Below are positions 1-8,173 of a DNA stretch of 64,000 bases, piece after piece. How positions within the stretch are numbered: the stretch's first letter is position 1; each line of letters opens with the position of its first letter. The DNA is from Levilactobacillus brevis (GTDB lineage: Bacteria > Bacillota > Bacilli > Lactobacillales > Lactobacillaceae): positions 1,798,001 through 1,862,000 of the forward strand of contig CP079699.1 of assembly GCA_021383565.1 (NCBI GenBank), written 5' to 3'. The position numbers and the translations under genes are program-made. The notes below the pieces were generated by a model. The model saw nothing but the letters and a program-made list of their open reading frames with translations. It was not told the DNA's origin and made no database searches.

Positions 1-55
1 TGTTGAAGACGATTGGGTTCTGCTGGCGTAAGGTGTCTAACAAGTCTAATTTCAT
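1..55 (-). CDS. thiM: Hydroxyethylthiazole kinase, N-terminus only (cut by window edge)
   Basis: An ATG on the minus strand at 55 follows an AAGGGGG ribosome site (about 62-68) and opens M-K-L-D-L-L-D-T-L-R-Q-Q-N-P-I-V-F-N, then leaves the window. The start resembles ThiM, where a short helix is followed by N-P-L/I-V-x-N-I-T-N. ThiM phosphorylates 4-methyl-5-(2-hydroxyethyl)thiazole for thiamine salvage. Only 18 residues are visible, so the name leans on the TPP riboswitch upstream on the same strand. Another thiamine gene (a transporter, for example) is possible but fits the first residues less well. Confidence 0.6.
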   Translation of the reverse strand, partial: MKLDLLDTLRQQNPIVFN

Positions 56-123
56 AATTTTCCCCCTTAGGAATCTGACTGGCAACTCTTCTACTGCAGG
101 TACTGGGTTTGTGGTGGATAGCT

Positions 124-237
124 GCCGCCTTGCCGTTCGCCAAATCTAGGCTGGAACGCTGGGGAAGAACCGGAGCGAGCCTGAGAACCGGTCTCGTTCC
201 TCGCTTGGAACCGCCACAACCCGGCGTTTCCAAGACG
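124..237 (+). repeat. Cloverleaf-type dispersed repeat, 3'-truncated copy
   Basis: This begins with the family's conserved left end (GCCGCCTTGCCGTTCGCC) and keeps the first two internal hairpins (GGAGCGAG with CTCGTTCC, one wobble; CTTGGAA with TTCCAAG). The third hairpin and the closing end are missing. It lies between the TPP riboswitch terminator and the thiM start, so it forms part of a leader of about 320 bases on the thiM transcript. Confidence 0.75.
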
Positions 238-377
238 TCAATACTTCCGACAGACTACGCAGAAGTCGCCAACTTAGCTGAATCAACCCATCCTTGCCAA
301 ACAGCACGGCACAGCCACTTCCACCCAACACCCACTCCATCCACTAGACGTGTCCCCCAATCGACCCTACTAAAAAT

Positions 378-414
378 GGGCCGCCCGCTCACAAGGTTTG
401 TGAACCGGCGGCCC
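378..414 (-). terminator. Rho-independent terminator of the TPP riboswitch
   Basis: On the minus strand a GGGCCGCC...GGGCGGCCC hairpin is followed by ATTTTTA. It lies about 16 bases after the riboswitch, where an expression-platform terminator is expected. Confidence 0.85.
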
Positions 415-430
415 TTAAAGTGCCACGACA

Positions 431-512
431 CATTCCCTTCGCAAGTTCCAACTTGACAGGTTCCAAGGGATCACGGGCATTCCCGCATCTCAGTCCATTG
501 TGGACACCCCTA
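431..512 (-). promoter_or_regulatory. TPP riboswitch (THI element)
   Basis: Read on the minus strand, the segment shows the THI-box consensus in order: AGGGGTGTCC, GGACTGAGATG (the CUGAGA core), a small P3 hairpin (GCGGGAATGCCCGT), ATCCCTTGGAACCTG and GCGAAGGGAAT. It is followed by a terminator and then the thiM start. Binding of thiamine pyrophosphate would favour the terminator and shut off thiamine salvage genes. Confidence 0.95.
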
Positions 513-568
513 GTGTTCTGGTTATTTCCAGCATAACAGGTTTTTCAATTACGTCAACGATTCTCGTG

Positions 569-1405
569 TTACCGTGTTATCTGTTCAGCCGCTTTACCAA
601 TCAACCGCCACAGGTGATCGAGGGCCTTGTCCGATAACAGCTTCCGGGCCAATAAGATTTCGTTGCCGGCCCCCGCCGTGTAACGGGTCTTCGGCCGCCG
701 CGACAACGCCGCACGGTCGACGAGGCGGGCGATGACTTGGGGTTCGCTGGCGAAACGCTTGGCCGCCGTTAAGATGGCCGCTGCCCGGCGCGCGCCTTGT
801 TCGTAAGGCCCCTGTGCGGAGGTTTCTTTCAGATGTGCCGCCGCAATATCCGACCATTCGGATTGGATACCACCCGGTTCAATCACAGCGACCTGAATCC
901 CCTGGTCGGCCAGTTCAAAGCGCAGGGCATCCGATAGCCCCTCCAGCGCAAATTTTGATGCGACGTACCACCCACCAAAGGGCTGGTCCACCTTGCCATC
1001 GACCGAAGAGATATTGATAATCCGGCCGGCGTGCTGTTGGCGCATCATCGGTAGCACCGACTGAATCAGCCGGGCCACGCCAAAGACGTTAACGTCAAAC
1101 TGGTTTTGTGCCTGATCTAGGGGCACCTCTTCGACGGCTCCCAGTAGACCGAAGCCGGCATTGTTGACCAGAATATCGATGCGCCCCGTCTCACTCACAA
1201 TCCGATCGACCACGTGCTCCACGCTATCGGGGTCGGTGACGTCCAGGGCCAACGTGGTAATCCCCAAGTCGTCCAAATCATTCATCCGGCTAACCCGACG
1301 CGCACCCGCGTAGACCGTGACGCCGTTTCGCTGTAAATTCCGTGCAATCGCATTGCCAATGCCCGATGATGCTCCCGTAACCAACGCAACTTTTCGATGT
1401 GCCAT
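569..1405 (-). CDS. Short-chain dehydrogenase/reductase (SDR)
   Basis: A 278-residue classical SDR: the nucleotide-binding motif T-G-A-S-S-G-I-G is near residue 12, N-N-A-G near 84, the catalytic serine in I-N-I-S-S-V-D, and Y-V-A-S-K (Tyr-x-x-x-Lys) near 150. These enzymes use NAD(P)H to reduce carbonyls or oxidise alcohols; the substrate cannot be told. The ATG at 1405 is preferred because AGGAGG lies nine bases upstream; the longer TTG start lacks this. It follows the fetAB-type pair on the same strand with only 13 bases between, so it is probably the last gene of that transcript. Confidence 0.9.
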   Translation of the reverse strand: MAHRKVALVTGASSGIGNAIARNLQRNGVTVYAGARRVSRMNDLDDLGITTLALDVTDPDSVEHVVDRIVSETGRIDILVNNAGFGLLGAVEEVPLDQAQNQFDVNVFGVARLIQSVLPMMRQQHAGRIINISSVDGKVDQPFGGWYVASKFALEGLSDALRFELADQGIQVAVIEPGGIQSEWSDIAAAHLKETSAQGPYEQGARRAAAILTAAKRFASEPQVIARLVDRAALSRRPKTRYTAGAGNEILLARKLLSDKALDHLWRLIGKAAEQITR

Positions 1406-1418
1406 ACCCAATTACCTC

Positions 1419-2186
1419 CTAATTTGACGGACCAACTAACTGCTTACGTTCATTATAAAACTCGCGGTACGCCCAGTAACAGGCCAAGACCGACCCAATG
1501 CTGGTGGCCGAGGTCAACATGAACACGACCATAATCTGATACTTAATCGCCCGTACCGGGTCGACGCCGGCAAAGATCAACCCGGACATCATCCCCGGCA
1601 GACTGACAATTCCCATCGTCTTGGCCGAGTCGATGGTGGGCTGCATCCCCGTCTTGATACTGGCGCGGACGATTTCTCGCGAGGCATCCTTGAGGTCAGC
1701 CCCCAGCGCCAATTTTTCCAAAACGGCCTGTCGTTCCTGCTTGAACTGCGCGTTAAGATTGCGGTAGCACAGGCCGATGGCAACCATCGAGTTCGACGCA
1801 ATCATCCCGGCGATGGGAATCATCTGCGACGGGATAAAGGCGATGGCCCCAGCCAGCATCAGGACGCCCAGCGTCACGGCCGTGCTGATCAGAATCGCCC
1901 CGACAGAGATCGGCAAGGCGTGGGGAATCCCGTTACTGCGCTGCTTGGCGTTATAGCCGGCATTGAAAATAATGATGAAGATTAGCGTGGCCGTCAGCCA
2001 AACGTTGTTGACGCGAAAGATGTATTTCAACAGGTAGCCGACCACGAAGAGTTGGACGACCGCCCGTACCACGCCGATGATCATGTCCCGGTCGATGCCG
2101 AGCTTCTCGTGCCAGCCAATCGCCAGCGCAATCATCACCAACCCCAGCGCCAAGAGTAACGATTGATTATTGACTGCTAAGTTCAT
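1419..2186 (-). CDS. fetB: FetB-type ABC exporter permease (UPF0014)
   Basis: A 255-residue integral membrane protein with about seven hydrophobic helices and the UPF0014 hallmark M-I-A-N-S-M-V-A-I-G followed by a long cytoplasmic loop (A-x-G-A-D near residue 160). The family includes E. coli FetB, the permease of an iron exporter that helps under oxidative stress. Its start overlaps the stop of the ATPase gene (ATGA), implying translational coupling. The metal in this organism is inferred only. Confidence 0.85.
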   Translation of the reverse strand: MNLAVNNQSLLLALGLVMIALAIGWHEKLGIDRDMIIGVVRAVVQLFVVGYLLKYIFRVNNVWLTATLIFIIIFNAGYNAKQRSNGIPHALPISVGAILISTAVTLGVLMLAGAIAFIPSQMIPIAGMIASNSMVAIGLCYRNLNAQFKQERQAVLEKLALGADLKDASREIVRASIKTGMQPTIDSAKTMGIVSLPGMMSGLIFAGVDPVRAIKYQIMVVFMLTSATSIGSVLACYWAYREFYNERKQLVGPSN

Positions 2187-2836
2187 TGTGCACCTCCCGC
2201 AACAATTCTGCCATTAACTAGTGTGACCAATCGCTGAGCCGTCTCAATCTCCGCCTGATCATGGGTAATGGCGATGATGGTGAGACCATCGTCGACATTG
2301 AAATGCCGAATCAGCGACCAGACAAACGCCTTGTTCTCGGCGTCCAACCCGGCCGTCACCTCGTCTAAGATCAAGACTTCCGGATAAATCATGACATTGC
2401 GTAATAGGGCCACCCGCTGGCGCTGACCGCCGGAAAGATCGACCACCGCCTTGTCCAGGTCACTTTCCGCCAAGCCGACATAATCCAGTGCGCTCACCGC
2501 GCGTTGCCGGTCAAATGGCAACTGGCGAATCTGATAGGGGAACTGGAGATTGTCCCGCACCGTCTCGCCAAAGAGCGTGGGCTGCTGAAAACTATAGGAG
2601 ACGCGGCGACGATAGGCGATCGGGTCGTAATCGTCGATAGATTTACCCGCAAACGTCAGCTCCCCACTGGTCCGGCTCAATAACGAGGCGATAATTCGGA
2701 CCAACGTGGATTTACCGCCACCGGAAGGTCCAGAGAGCGTCACCCATTCACCCGCGTCAATCGTGAGGTCGATATCCTGTAAAATTGGGGTTGCGCCAAC
2801 GCGATACCCCACCTGCTTCAACGTCAATAAACTCAC
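2183..2836 (-). CDS. fetA: FetA-type ABC transporter ATP-binding protein
   Basis: A 217-residue nucleotide-binding subunit with Walker A G-P-S-G-G-G-K-S-T (residues 36-44), Q-loop F-Q-Q-P, signature L-S-G-G-Q-R-Q-R, Walker B V-L-I-L-D-E and the H-loop histidine in I-T-H-D. It starts at a GTG (2836) with GGAGG upstream. The partner permease overlaps by four bases downstream. Together they resemble the FetAB iron exporter; assignment to iron comes from the permease family rather than from this subunit. Confidence 0.88.
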   Translation of the reverse strand: MSLLTLKQVGYRVGATPILQDIDLTIDAGEWVTLSGPSGGGKSTLVRIIASLLSRTSGELTFAGKSIDDYDPIAYRRRVSYSFQQPTLFGETVRDNLQFPYQIRQLPFDRQRAVSALDYVGLAESDLDKAVVDLSGGQRQRVALLRNVMIYPEVLILDEVTAGLDAENKAFVWSLIRHFNVDDGLTIIAITHDQAEIETAQRLVTLVNGRIVAGGAQ

Positions 2837-3094
2837 GGTTAATGGCCTCCTTCTCGGCTGTTTTGTCTGTCGCTTGGGCGTTGTCGGCCACCGCCAATCA
2901 GCGTGCCGACCGCCAGCACCACATATAAATTGATTATACCCAACCGGCGTTGGCTTGCCTATGGAAACGGCTTCATTTTCCCGAAAAAAACCGCAAAACC
3001 CCGGCGACCGCTAAAGTTTGGTATAATGTTGACGACCGTAACTGTTCGGAAGAAATAATCAGTACACTCATGTCAACCTAAGTAGGAGAACTAT

Positions 3095-4594
3095 ATGCCA
3101 AATTATGAGTCAAAGAATCACCGCGGTTTTCACAACGACCGCAACGACCGGCGTCAACACGGCGCTGGCAATCACAACCGTTCCAACACCTACCGTTCGA
3201 ACCGCCAACGCCGCGAGACGCCGCAGGTTCAAGTCGAGATCGGCCAACGGTTTCCCCTGACGATCAAACGCATGGGGATTAACGGCGAAGGTATCGGCTA
3301 TTACAAACGGATGGCCGTCTTCATCCCCGGCGCACTGACCGGCGAAGAGGTCGTCGCCGAGGTGACTAGCGTCGCCACCCGCTACCTGCGCGCCAAGGTT
3401 CACCGGATTCGTCAGACCAGCCCGCACCGGGTCGACCCCCGCGATAGCTACGCCGATCAAGTCGGTGGCTTCGAGCTGGAACACCTCGACTATCCGGAAC
3501 AATTGAAGTTCAAACGCGATGTGGTCGCCCAATCTCTGGAACGCTACCAACCAGAGGGCTACCAGCACTACGACTTACGGCCCACGCTGGGGATGGACGA
3601 CCCCTACGGTTACCGTAACAAGGCCCAGTTCCAAGTGCGGCGCAACGCCGAGGGACAGGTTGAGGCCGGTCTCTACGCCGAGCGCAGTCATGATTTAGTC
3701 GACCTGCCGACCTGTTCCGTTCAGATGCCGGTGACCATGCACGTCATGCGCGCCGTGGTCGCCATGCTCCAGGATCTCGACATGCCAATCTACGACGAAG
3801 AACAGGGCTCCGGGATCGTCAAGACGCTGGTCGTTCGCGCCGCCGCGCATACCGACGACGTCCAACTGGTCTTCATCACCAACTCGCCGAAGCTTCCGCA
3901 CAAGCACGACCTGTTAACGCGGATCGCCGCCGAGCTGCCGGAAGTCACCTCGGTCATGCAAAATATCAACCCGGGCAAGACATCGCTGGTCTGGGGCGAC
4001 GATACCCAGCACCTAGCTGGCGCGGAAGCCATTACCGAAAAGCTAGACGGTTTGGCCTTCAAGCTATCGGCGCGGGCCTTCTTGCAGTTGAACCCGTACC
4101 AGATGGAGGTCCTCTACGCCGAAGCCAAGAAGGCGCTAGACCTACAACCTGGTGAAACCGTGGTCGACGCCTACTCTGGCATTGGTACGATTGGCCTATC
4201 GCTGGCCAATGTGGCCGAAGAGGTTCGGGGCATGGACGTGATTCCCGAAGCCGTGGCCGATTCAAACGAAAACGCCGCCGCAAACGGCATCACCAACGCC
4301 CACTACGAACTGGGGACGGCCGAAGAGCTCCTGCCCAAGTGGATCATGGCCGGTTTCCATCCGGATGCCATCGTGGTCGATCCACCCCGCACCGGTCTGG
4401 ACAGCACGTTAATTGAGACCATTTTAGCGGTCCGCCCGCCAAAATTGGTCTACATCTCCTGCAACCCGTCAACTTTGGCGAAGGACTTGGTTGAGCTGAC
4501 CCACGACTATCGCGTCGACTACATCCAATCCGTGGATATGATGCCGCAAACCGCCCGGTGTGAAGCGGTCGTTAAGTTAAGTCGCCGTCAATAA
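3095..4594 (+). CDS. rlmCD: 23S rRNA (uracil-C5)-methyltransferase, RlmCD/RumA type
   Basis: The protein of 499 residues methylates uracils of 23S rRNA with S-adenosylmethionine. A TRAM domain (about 49-110) precedes the Rossmann methyltransferase domain, with V-V-D-A-Y-S-G-I-G-T-I-G near 350 (SAM binding), V-V-D-P-P-R-T-G-L near 430 and the catalytic cysteine in Y-I-S-C-N-P-S. The four-cysteine iron-sulfur set of E. coli RlmD is not evident, as usual in the Gram-positive RlmCD group. An extra N-terminal tail of about 45 residues is rich in Asn, Arg and His. The gene stands alone. Confidence 0.92.
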   Translation: MPNYESKNHRGFHNDRNDRRQHGAGNHNRSNTYRSNRQRRETPQVQVEIGQRFPLTIKRMGINGEGIGYYKRMAVFIPGALTGEEVVAEVTSVATRYLRAKVHRIRQTSPHRVDPRDSYADQVGGFELEHLDYPEQLKFKRDVVAQSLERYQPEGYQHYDLRPTLGMDDPYGYRNKAQFQVRRNAEGQVEAGLYAERSHDLVDLPTCSVQMPVTMHVMRAVVAMLQDLDMPIYDEEQGSGIVKTLVVRAAAHTDDVQLVFITNSPKLPHKHDLLTRIAAELPEVTSVMQNINPGKTSLVWGDDTQHLAGAEAITEKLDGLAFKLSARAFLQLNPYQMEVLYAEAKKALDLQPGETVVDAYSGIGTIGLSLANVAEEVRGMDVIPEAVADSNENAAANGITNAHYELGTAEELLPKWIMAGFHPDAIVVDPPRTGLDSTLIETILAVRPPKLVYISCNPSTLAKDLVELTHDYRVDYIQSVDMMPQTARCEAVVKLSRRQ

Positions 4595-4704
4595 GCCCCC
4601 CTCACGGCCGGACTATCAATAGATTAATAGGCACACACGTCTTTTCGTGTTAGACTTTTATTTAACGTAACCACTCAGAATTCTGTAGAAAGTTGCCAAA
4701 TGAC

Positions 4705-5160
4705 ATGCAAGATCCTTTCAAGGGCTTTAACAACGATGATGATCCAGATAACCAAAATGGTGACGGCCCTCAAGGTCTGCCGTTACCGCCAAACTACGCA
4801 ACCGTTGTTAATCCGGAGACGGGAAATATGCGTATCGCCAAGGTCGGCTTTTCTTGGACCATGTTCATCTTTCCACCGTTCCCTACGATGTTTCGCGCAG
4901 ACTGGTACAACCTGTTCTGTATCTTAGGGGTCGAACTCAGCATCATGATGGTGCTGTCGATGATGGTGCCCGTCAATCAGCTCGCGCAGTTCTTCGCTGT
5001 CGGCGGTTGGGAAATGTTGCGAGGCTTCCTCTGGGGAACCCTCTACAACATGATGTACTTCAAGCACCTGTTCACCCGCGGCTTCGTGCCGGCAGACGAA
5101 CGGTCCAAAGACTTGTTGACTCGCGCGCGTTACTGGTCACAACCTAAAGATAACGATTAA
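4705..5160 (+). CDS. Small membrane protein of unknown function
   Basis: The 151 residues start with an acidic Asn/Asp-rich stretch, then a block G-F-S-W-T-M-F-I-F-P-P-F-P-T-M-F-R-A-D-W that resembles a widespread uncharacterised membrane family (DUF2628-like in layout), then two hydrophobic helices. ATG 4705 is chosen because AGAAAG lies 12 bases upstream; the in-frame TTG at 4693 directly abuts that site. It is followed by a terminator. No function can be assigned. Confidence 0.75.
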   Translation: MQDPFKGFNNDDDPDNQNGDGPQGLPLPPNYATVVNPETGNMRIAKVGFSWTMFIFPPFPTMFRADWYNLFCILGVELSIMMVLSMMVPVNQLAQFFAVGGWEMLRGFLWGTLYNMMYFKHLFTRGFVPADERSKDLLTRARYWSQPKDND

Positions 5161-5164
5161 AGCT

Positions 5165-5197
5165 TAGGCAGACGTTCTTCACGGACGCCTGCCTTTT
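5165..5197 (+). terminator. Rho-independent terminator
   Basis: An AGGCAG...CTGCCT hairpin with a T6 run follows the stop of the small membrane protein gene. Confidence 0.8.
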
Positions 5198-5246
5198 TTG
5201 GTGGTTGGTTCGATTGATTGATTGCTGACGAGGTCAGTTGGTCCTG

Positions 5247-5424
5247 GCCGCCTTCCGTTCGCCGAATCTGGGCTGGAACGCTGGGGAAGGCCGTTTCGAG
5301 CCATGGGGCGGTCTCGAAACTCTCTTGGAACCACCAAGGACCGGCGTTTCCAATTCGCCCACTGGTGGCTGGTTAGCCAGCCACCAGTTCCCCGGCTGAG
5401 CCCAGATTCGGCTCACTCACGGCT
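5247..5424 (+). repeat. Cloverleaf-type dispersed repeat, complete copy
   Basis: The outer stem pairs GCCGAATCTGGGCT (5261-5274) with AGCCCAGATTCGGC (5399-5412), 14 of 14. Inside are three hairpins: GTTTCGAG/CTCGAAAC, TTGGAA/TTCCAA and ACTGGTGGCTG/CAGCCACCAGT. No coding potential is credible. Together with the opposite copy at 5538-5726 it fills most of the 684-base gap before the DUF368 gene. Confidence 0.85.
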
Positions 5425-5537
5425 AAACTGATTTCAACAATAACTCCTGTTCAACCACAACCACCAAATAGCCCTGAGACCAATGACATTCGCGAATAAT
5501 TTGCCAACCTCGCAAAAACTGGGTCAACCTATCAAGT

Positions 5538-5726
5538 AGCCGAGAGTGAAGCGAGAAATGAGATCAGCCGTGGGATTCCCTTAGCGGTGGGGTTTGCCGG
5601 TTAGGGAATAGCGACTTGAAAACACGTGGGCTTCGTGGTTTCAAGCGAGTCCCGAGACTGCCCCTCAGGCTCGGGGCGTCCTGCCCACCGCGTTCCAACC
5701 CAGATTTGGTGAACGGTAAGGCGGCG
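5538..5726 (-). repeat. Cloverleaf-type dispersed repeat, diverged copy in reverse
   Basis: Read on the minus strand it has the family ends (CGCCTTACCGTTC... and ...AGTGA/CTCGGCT variant) and the three inner hairpins: CCCGAG/CTCGGG, CTTGAAA/TTTCAAG and ATTCCCT/AGGGAAT. The outer stem no longer pairs well, so this copy may be decayed. It faces the copy at 5247-5424. Confidence 0.75.
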
Positions 5727-5844
5727 GCACTAACTGATTGCAAATTAAGCCTTAAGTTCCCGCCGTTTAAGTTGCGTCCGGGATAGAGATTTGATACATT
5801 AGGACTACTAATCCGACTGTTAACTAACTGATAAGGAGTAACGT

Positions 5845-6702
5845 ATGCAAACGACGCGATCCGATAGCGCCATCAAACGCTTCTTCAAGGGCGTCATCAT
5901 TGCCCTGGGCTTCATTCTACCCGGGGTTTCCGGTGGTGTACTGGCTGCTATCCTGGGAATTTATGAACGGCTACTGGGCTTCATGGCCCACTTTCGCCAA
6001 AATTTTAAACGCGACTTCTGGTACTTTGTGCCGGTTGGACTCGGCGGCATCGTGGGTATTGCCCTGTTGTCGGCACCGCTGGAATACTTACTGGCCCACT
6101 GGCAGGTGATTGTCCTCTGGGGCTTTGCCGGCGCCATCGTCGGGACGCTTCCTGCCTTGATGGCCACGGCCAGCTCGCAACGACCTCGTGATGCGGTTGA
6201 TTACGGCTGGTTTTTGGGCACCCTAATCATTAGCGGGGGTCTGCTCTATTTCATGAGCGACCTCTTTGGCACGCTACCGGCGAACTTCTGGGGCTTCATG
6301 GTCGCCGGCGGCTTAATCGCGCTGGGCGTATTGGTTCCGGGGTTAAGTCCGTCCAACTTACTGTTGATTCTGGGGCTTTTCACGCCCATGTTGACGGGCT
6401 TCAAGAACTTCGATTTGCTCGGCGTCTACCTGCCAATTGCCTTGGGAGGCGGTCTCGCCATGATCCTATTTTCCAAGGGGATGGACTACCTGATTCACCG
6501 GTTCCACTCGCGCGTCTACCACTTCATCTTGGGGATCGTGGTCGCCAGTACTGTGCTGATTCTAGTTCCCAACCCACACGCGACAGAAGGCATTTCCTAC
6601 GCTGGGGCCACCGGAACGACTTTTCTCTTCAGCCTACTGGCGCTCCTCGTGGGGGTAGCATTGGGTTACTGGATGAATCGCTTGGAAGTCAAATATAAAT
6701 AA
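5845..6702 (+). CDS. popT: DUF368 membrane protein, PopT-type polyprenyl-phosphate transporter
   Basis: The 285 residues form eight or so membrane helices with the DUF368 repeats: F-I-L-P-G-V-S-G-G-V near residue 24 and V-P-G-L-S-P-S-N near 167. The DUF368 family (PopT) is reported to recycle undecaprenyl phosphate across the membrane for cell-wall synthesis. AAGGAG sits nine bases before ATG 5845. The gene is monocistronic and runs toward the composite repeat at 6753. Family assignment is firm; the transport role is by family knowledge. Confidence 0.88.
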   Translation: MQTTRSDSAIKRFFKGVIIALGFILPGVSGGVLAAILGIYERLLGFMAHFRQNFKRDFWYFVPVGLGGIVGIALLSAPLEYLLAHWQVIVLWGFAGAIVGTLPALMATASSQRPRDAVDYGWFLGTLIISGGLLYFMSDLFGTLPANFWGFMVAGGLIALGVLVPGLSPSNLLLILGLFTPMLTGFKNFDLLGVYLPIALGGGLAMILFSKGMDYLIHRFHSRVYHFILGIVVASTVLILVPNPHATEGISYAGATGTTFLFSLLALLVGVALGYWMNRLEVKYK

Positions 6703-7279
6703 ACATAAGTGTACGACTGGAACCAAAACGCTTGTGTTTTAAATTTAGATAGCTAAGGTTGAAAGTTTGCGAACACGCTCCGATCACCAGCTGACAGGGG
6801 TGATCACCATTAAACGAGTCGTCAACGCCACCTGCGGCTGTCAGAGATTCCGGCGCTGTGGGGACCGCCTGCGGCCTGAGGAACGGTCCTCCGGCTCGGT
6901 TTGAAGCCTAGCAAAATTCGCCAGTCTCCAAACACGTCCCGCGCTGTAAGCTGACCCGGAACGTCAGCTAACACCGCTGCCACGGCTACCTTCATCTCTG
7001 ACTACCTCCGGTTATGATGGTTGAAAACCACTAAACGTACGGTGATATCGCTGGAGTAACAACGTTCGGCCAGCTTAATTGGATACCCTCAGGTAGCCGT
7101 GAGTGAGTCAAATTTGGTCTCAGCCGTGGGATTTTCCAAGAGTTCTTCTTGGAAAATGGCGCCTTTGAGACGCGGGCTGACGGCTCAAAGCGAGGGGAAA
7201 GACCGCCCTTTGGCTTGTCCCGTCCTGTACTAGTCCCTGTCAAGTTGTCATTCGAAATAATATAAAATGGATATTTACT

Positions 7280-8173
7280 CTAAGCGGCTTCATTCCAGTA
7301 TTCTACTGGGGTGAGGCCGTTTCTTTCTGGGGAACGATCCAAGTAATTAAAGTAGTGGATGCCTTCGTTTACCAGCTCCACAAACTCTCGATACGTTTTT
7401 GGCATTGGATGACGTTCCATCCAATGCGCTTTAAATTCATTCCACCAACGCTCCATTGGCGCGTTGTCGTAAGGTGTTCCTGGTCGGGACATACTGCGCA
7501 TCACTTTATGTTCTGACAGAAAGTTATTGAAAGCTTTAGCGGTGTAAGCAGCTCCACGGTCCGTATGGATCAGTGGGTGTACATCGCCAGCCTGTTCAAA
7601 AGCCTGTTTAAAAACCTGGATCTCTGCCACAGCTGTTTCTGTAGTGCTCAAAAATGAGGCGATCAGTCTCCGGCCGCATAGATCTAAAACACCACTCAGT
7701 CGGATTTTGAATTGACCCTTTGGTCCGTAAGACAACTCAGTCGAATCCGCAAGCCAAACCTGGTTGGGACCGGCGACTTTAAAGTTACGATTCAAAACAT
7801 TGTCCTGAATGTATTGTTCCTGTTCCTTGATACGTTGGCGCTTCTTAACCCGAATCTGACACTTGATATTCAAGTTACGCATAATTCGTTTAACACGCTT
7901 GATTGTTACCTTAAACGTCACCTGTTCATCATGCTGTAGATTGGACAAGATCTTGCCAGCTCCGATTGCTTGATGATGTTGATTGAACCAATAAGTGATT
8001 CGCTTTTCTAGAAGCCGCTCTTGAGTCTCCCACGGCGTTTCTTGCCGATGAAAAGACTTGTTATAAGCTTGCCGACTAACTCCGATATGCGTCAATAATG
8101 TCTTAATGGCGCCTCGCTTTCCTTGACTGACCTCACTGATTGCCTGATATGCCAGTCGATGTTGCTGATTCAC
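7280..8173 (-). CDS. IS3-family transposase OrfB (DDE integrase core)
   Basis: The 297-residue catalytic half of an IS3-type transposase. An HTH_21-like N-terminus (about 1-110) precedes an rve integrase core with the DDE acids in W-L-A-D-S-T-E, I-H-T-D-R-G-A-A-Y and A-P-M-E-R-W-W-N-E. Its GTG start overlaps the stop of orfA by four bases, and it is in the -1 frame relative to orfA, so the active OrfAB product would come from frameshifting at the A7 tract upstream. It appears intact. Confidence 0.93.
   Translation of the reverse strand: MNQQHRLAYQAISEVSQGKRGAIKTLLTHIGVSRQAYNKSFHRQETPWETQERLLEKRITYWFNQHHQAIGAGKILSNLQHDEQVTFKVTIKRVKRIMRNLNIKCQIRVKKRQRIKEQEQYIQDNVLNRNFKVAGPNQVWLADSTELSYGPKGQFKIRLSGVLDLCGRRLIASFLSTTETAVAEIQVFKQAFEQAGDVHPLIHTDRGAAYTAKAFNNFLSEHKVMRSMSRPGTPYDNAPMERWWNEFKAHWMERHPMPKTYREFVELVNEGIHYFNYLDRSPERNGLTPVEYWNEAA

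Noticed and set aside
109-456. 115-codon ORF on the plus strand
   Set aside because: It runs across a repeat fragment and the TPP riboswitch terminator in antisense; no ribosome site.
5222-5431. ORFs on both strands at a repeat near 5.3 kb
   Set aside because: The segment is a structured repeat; ORFs differ between copies.
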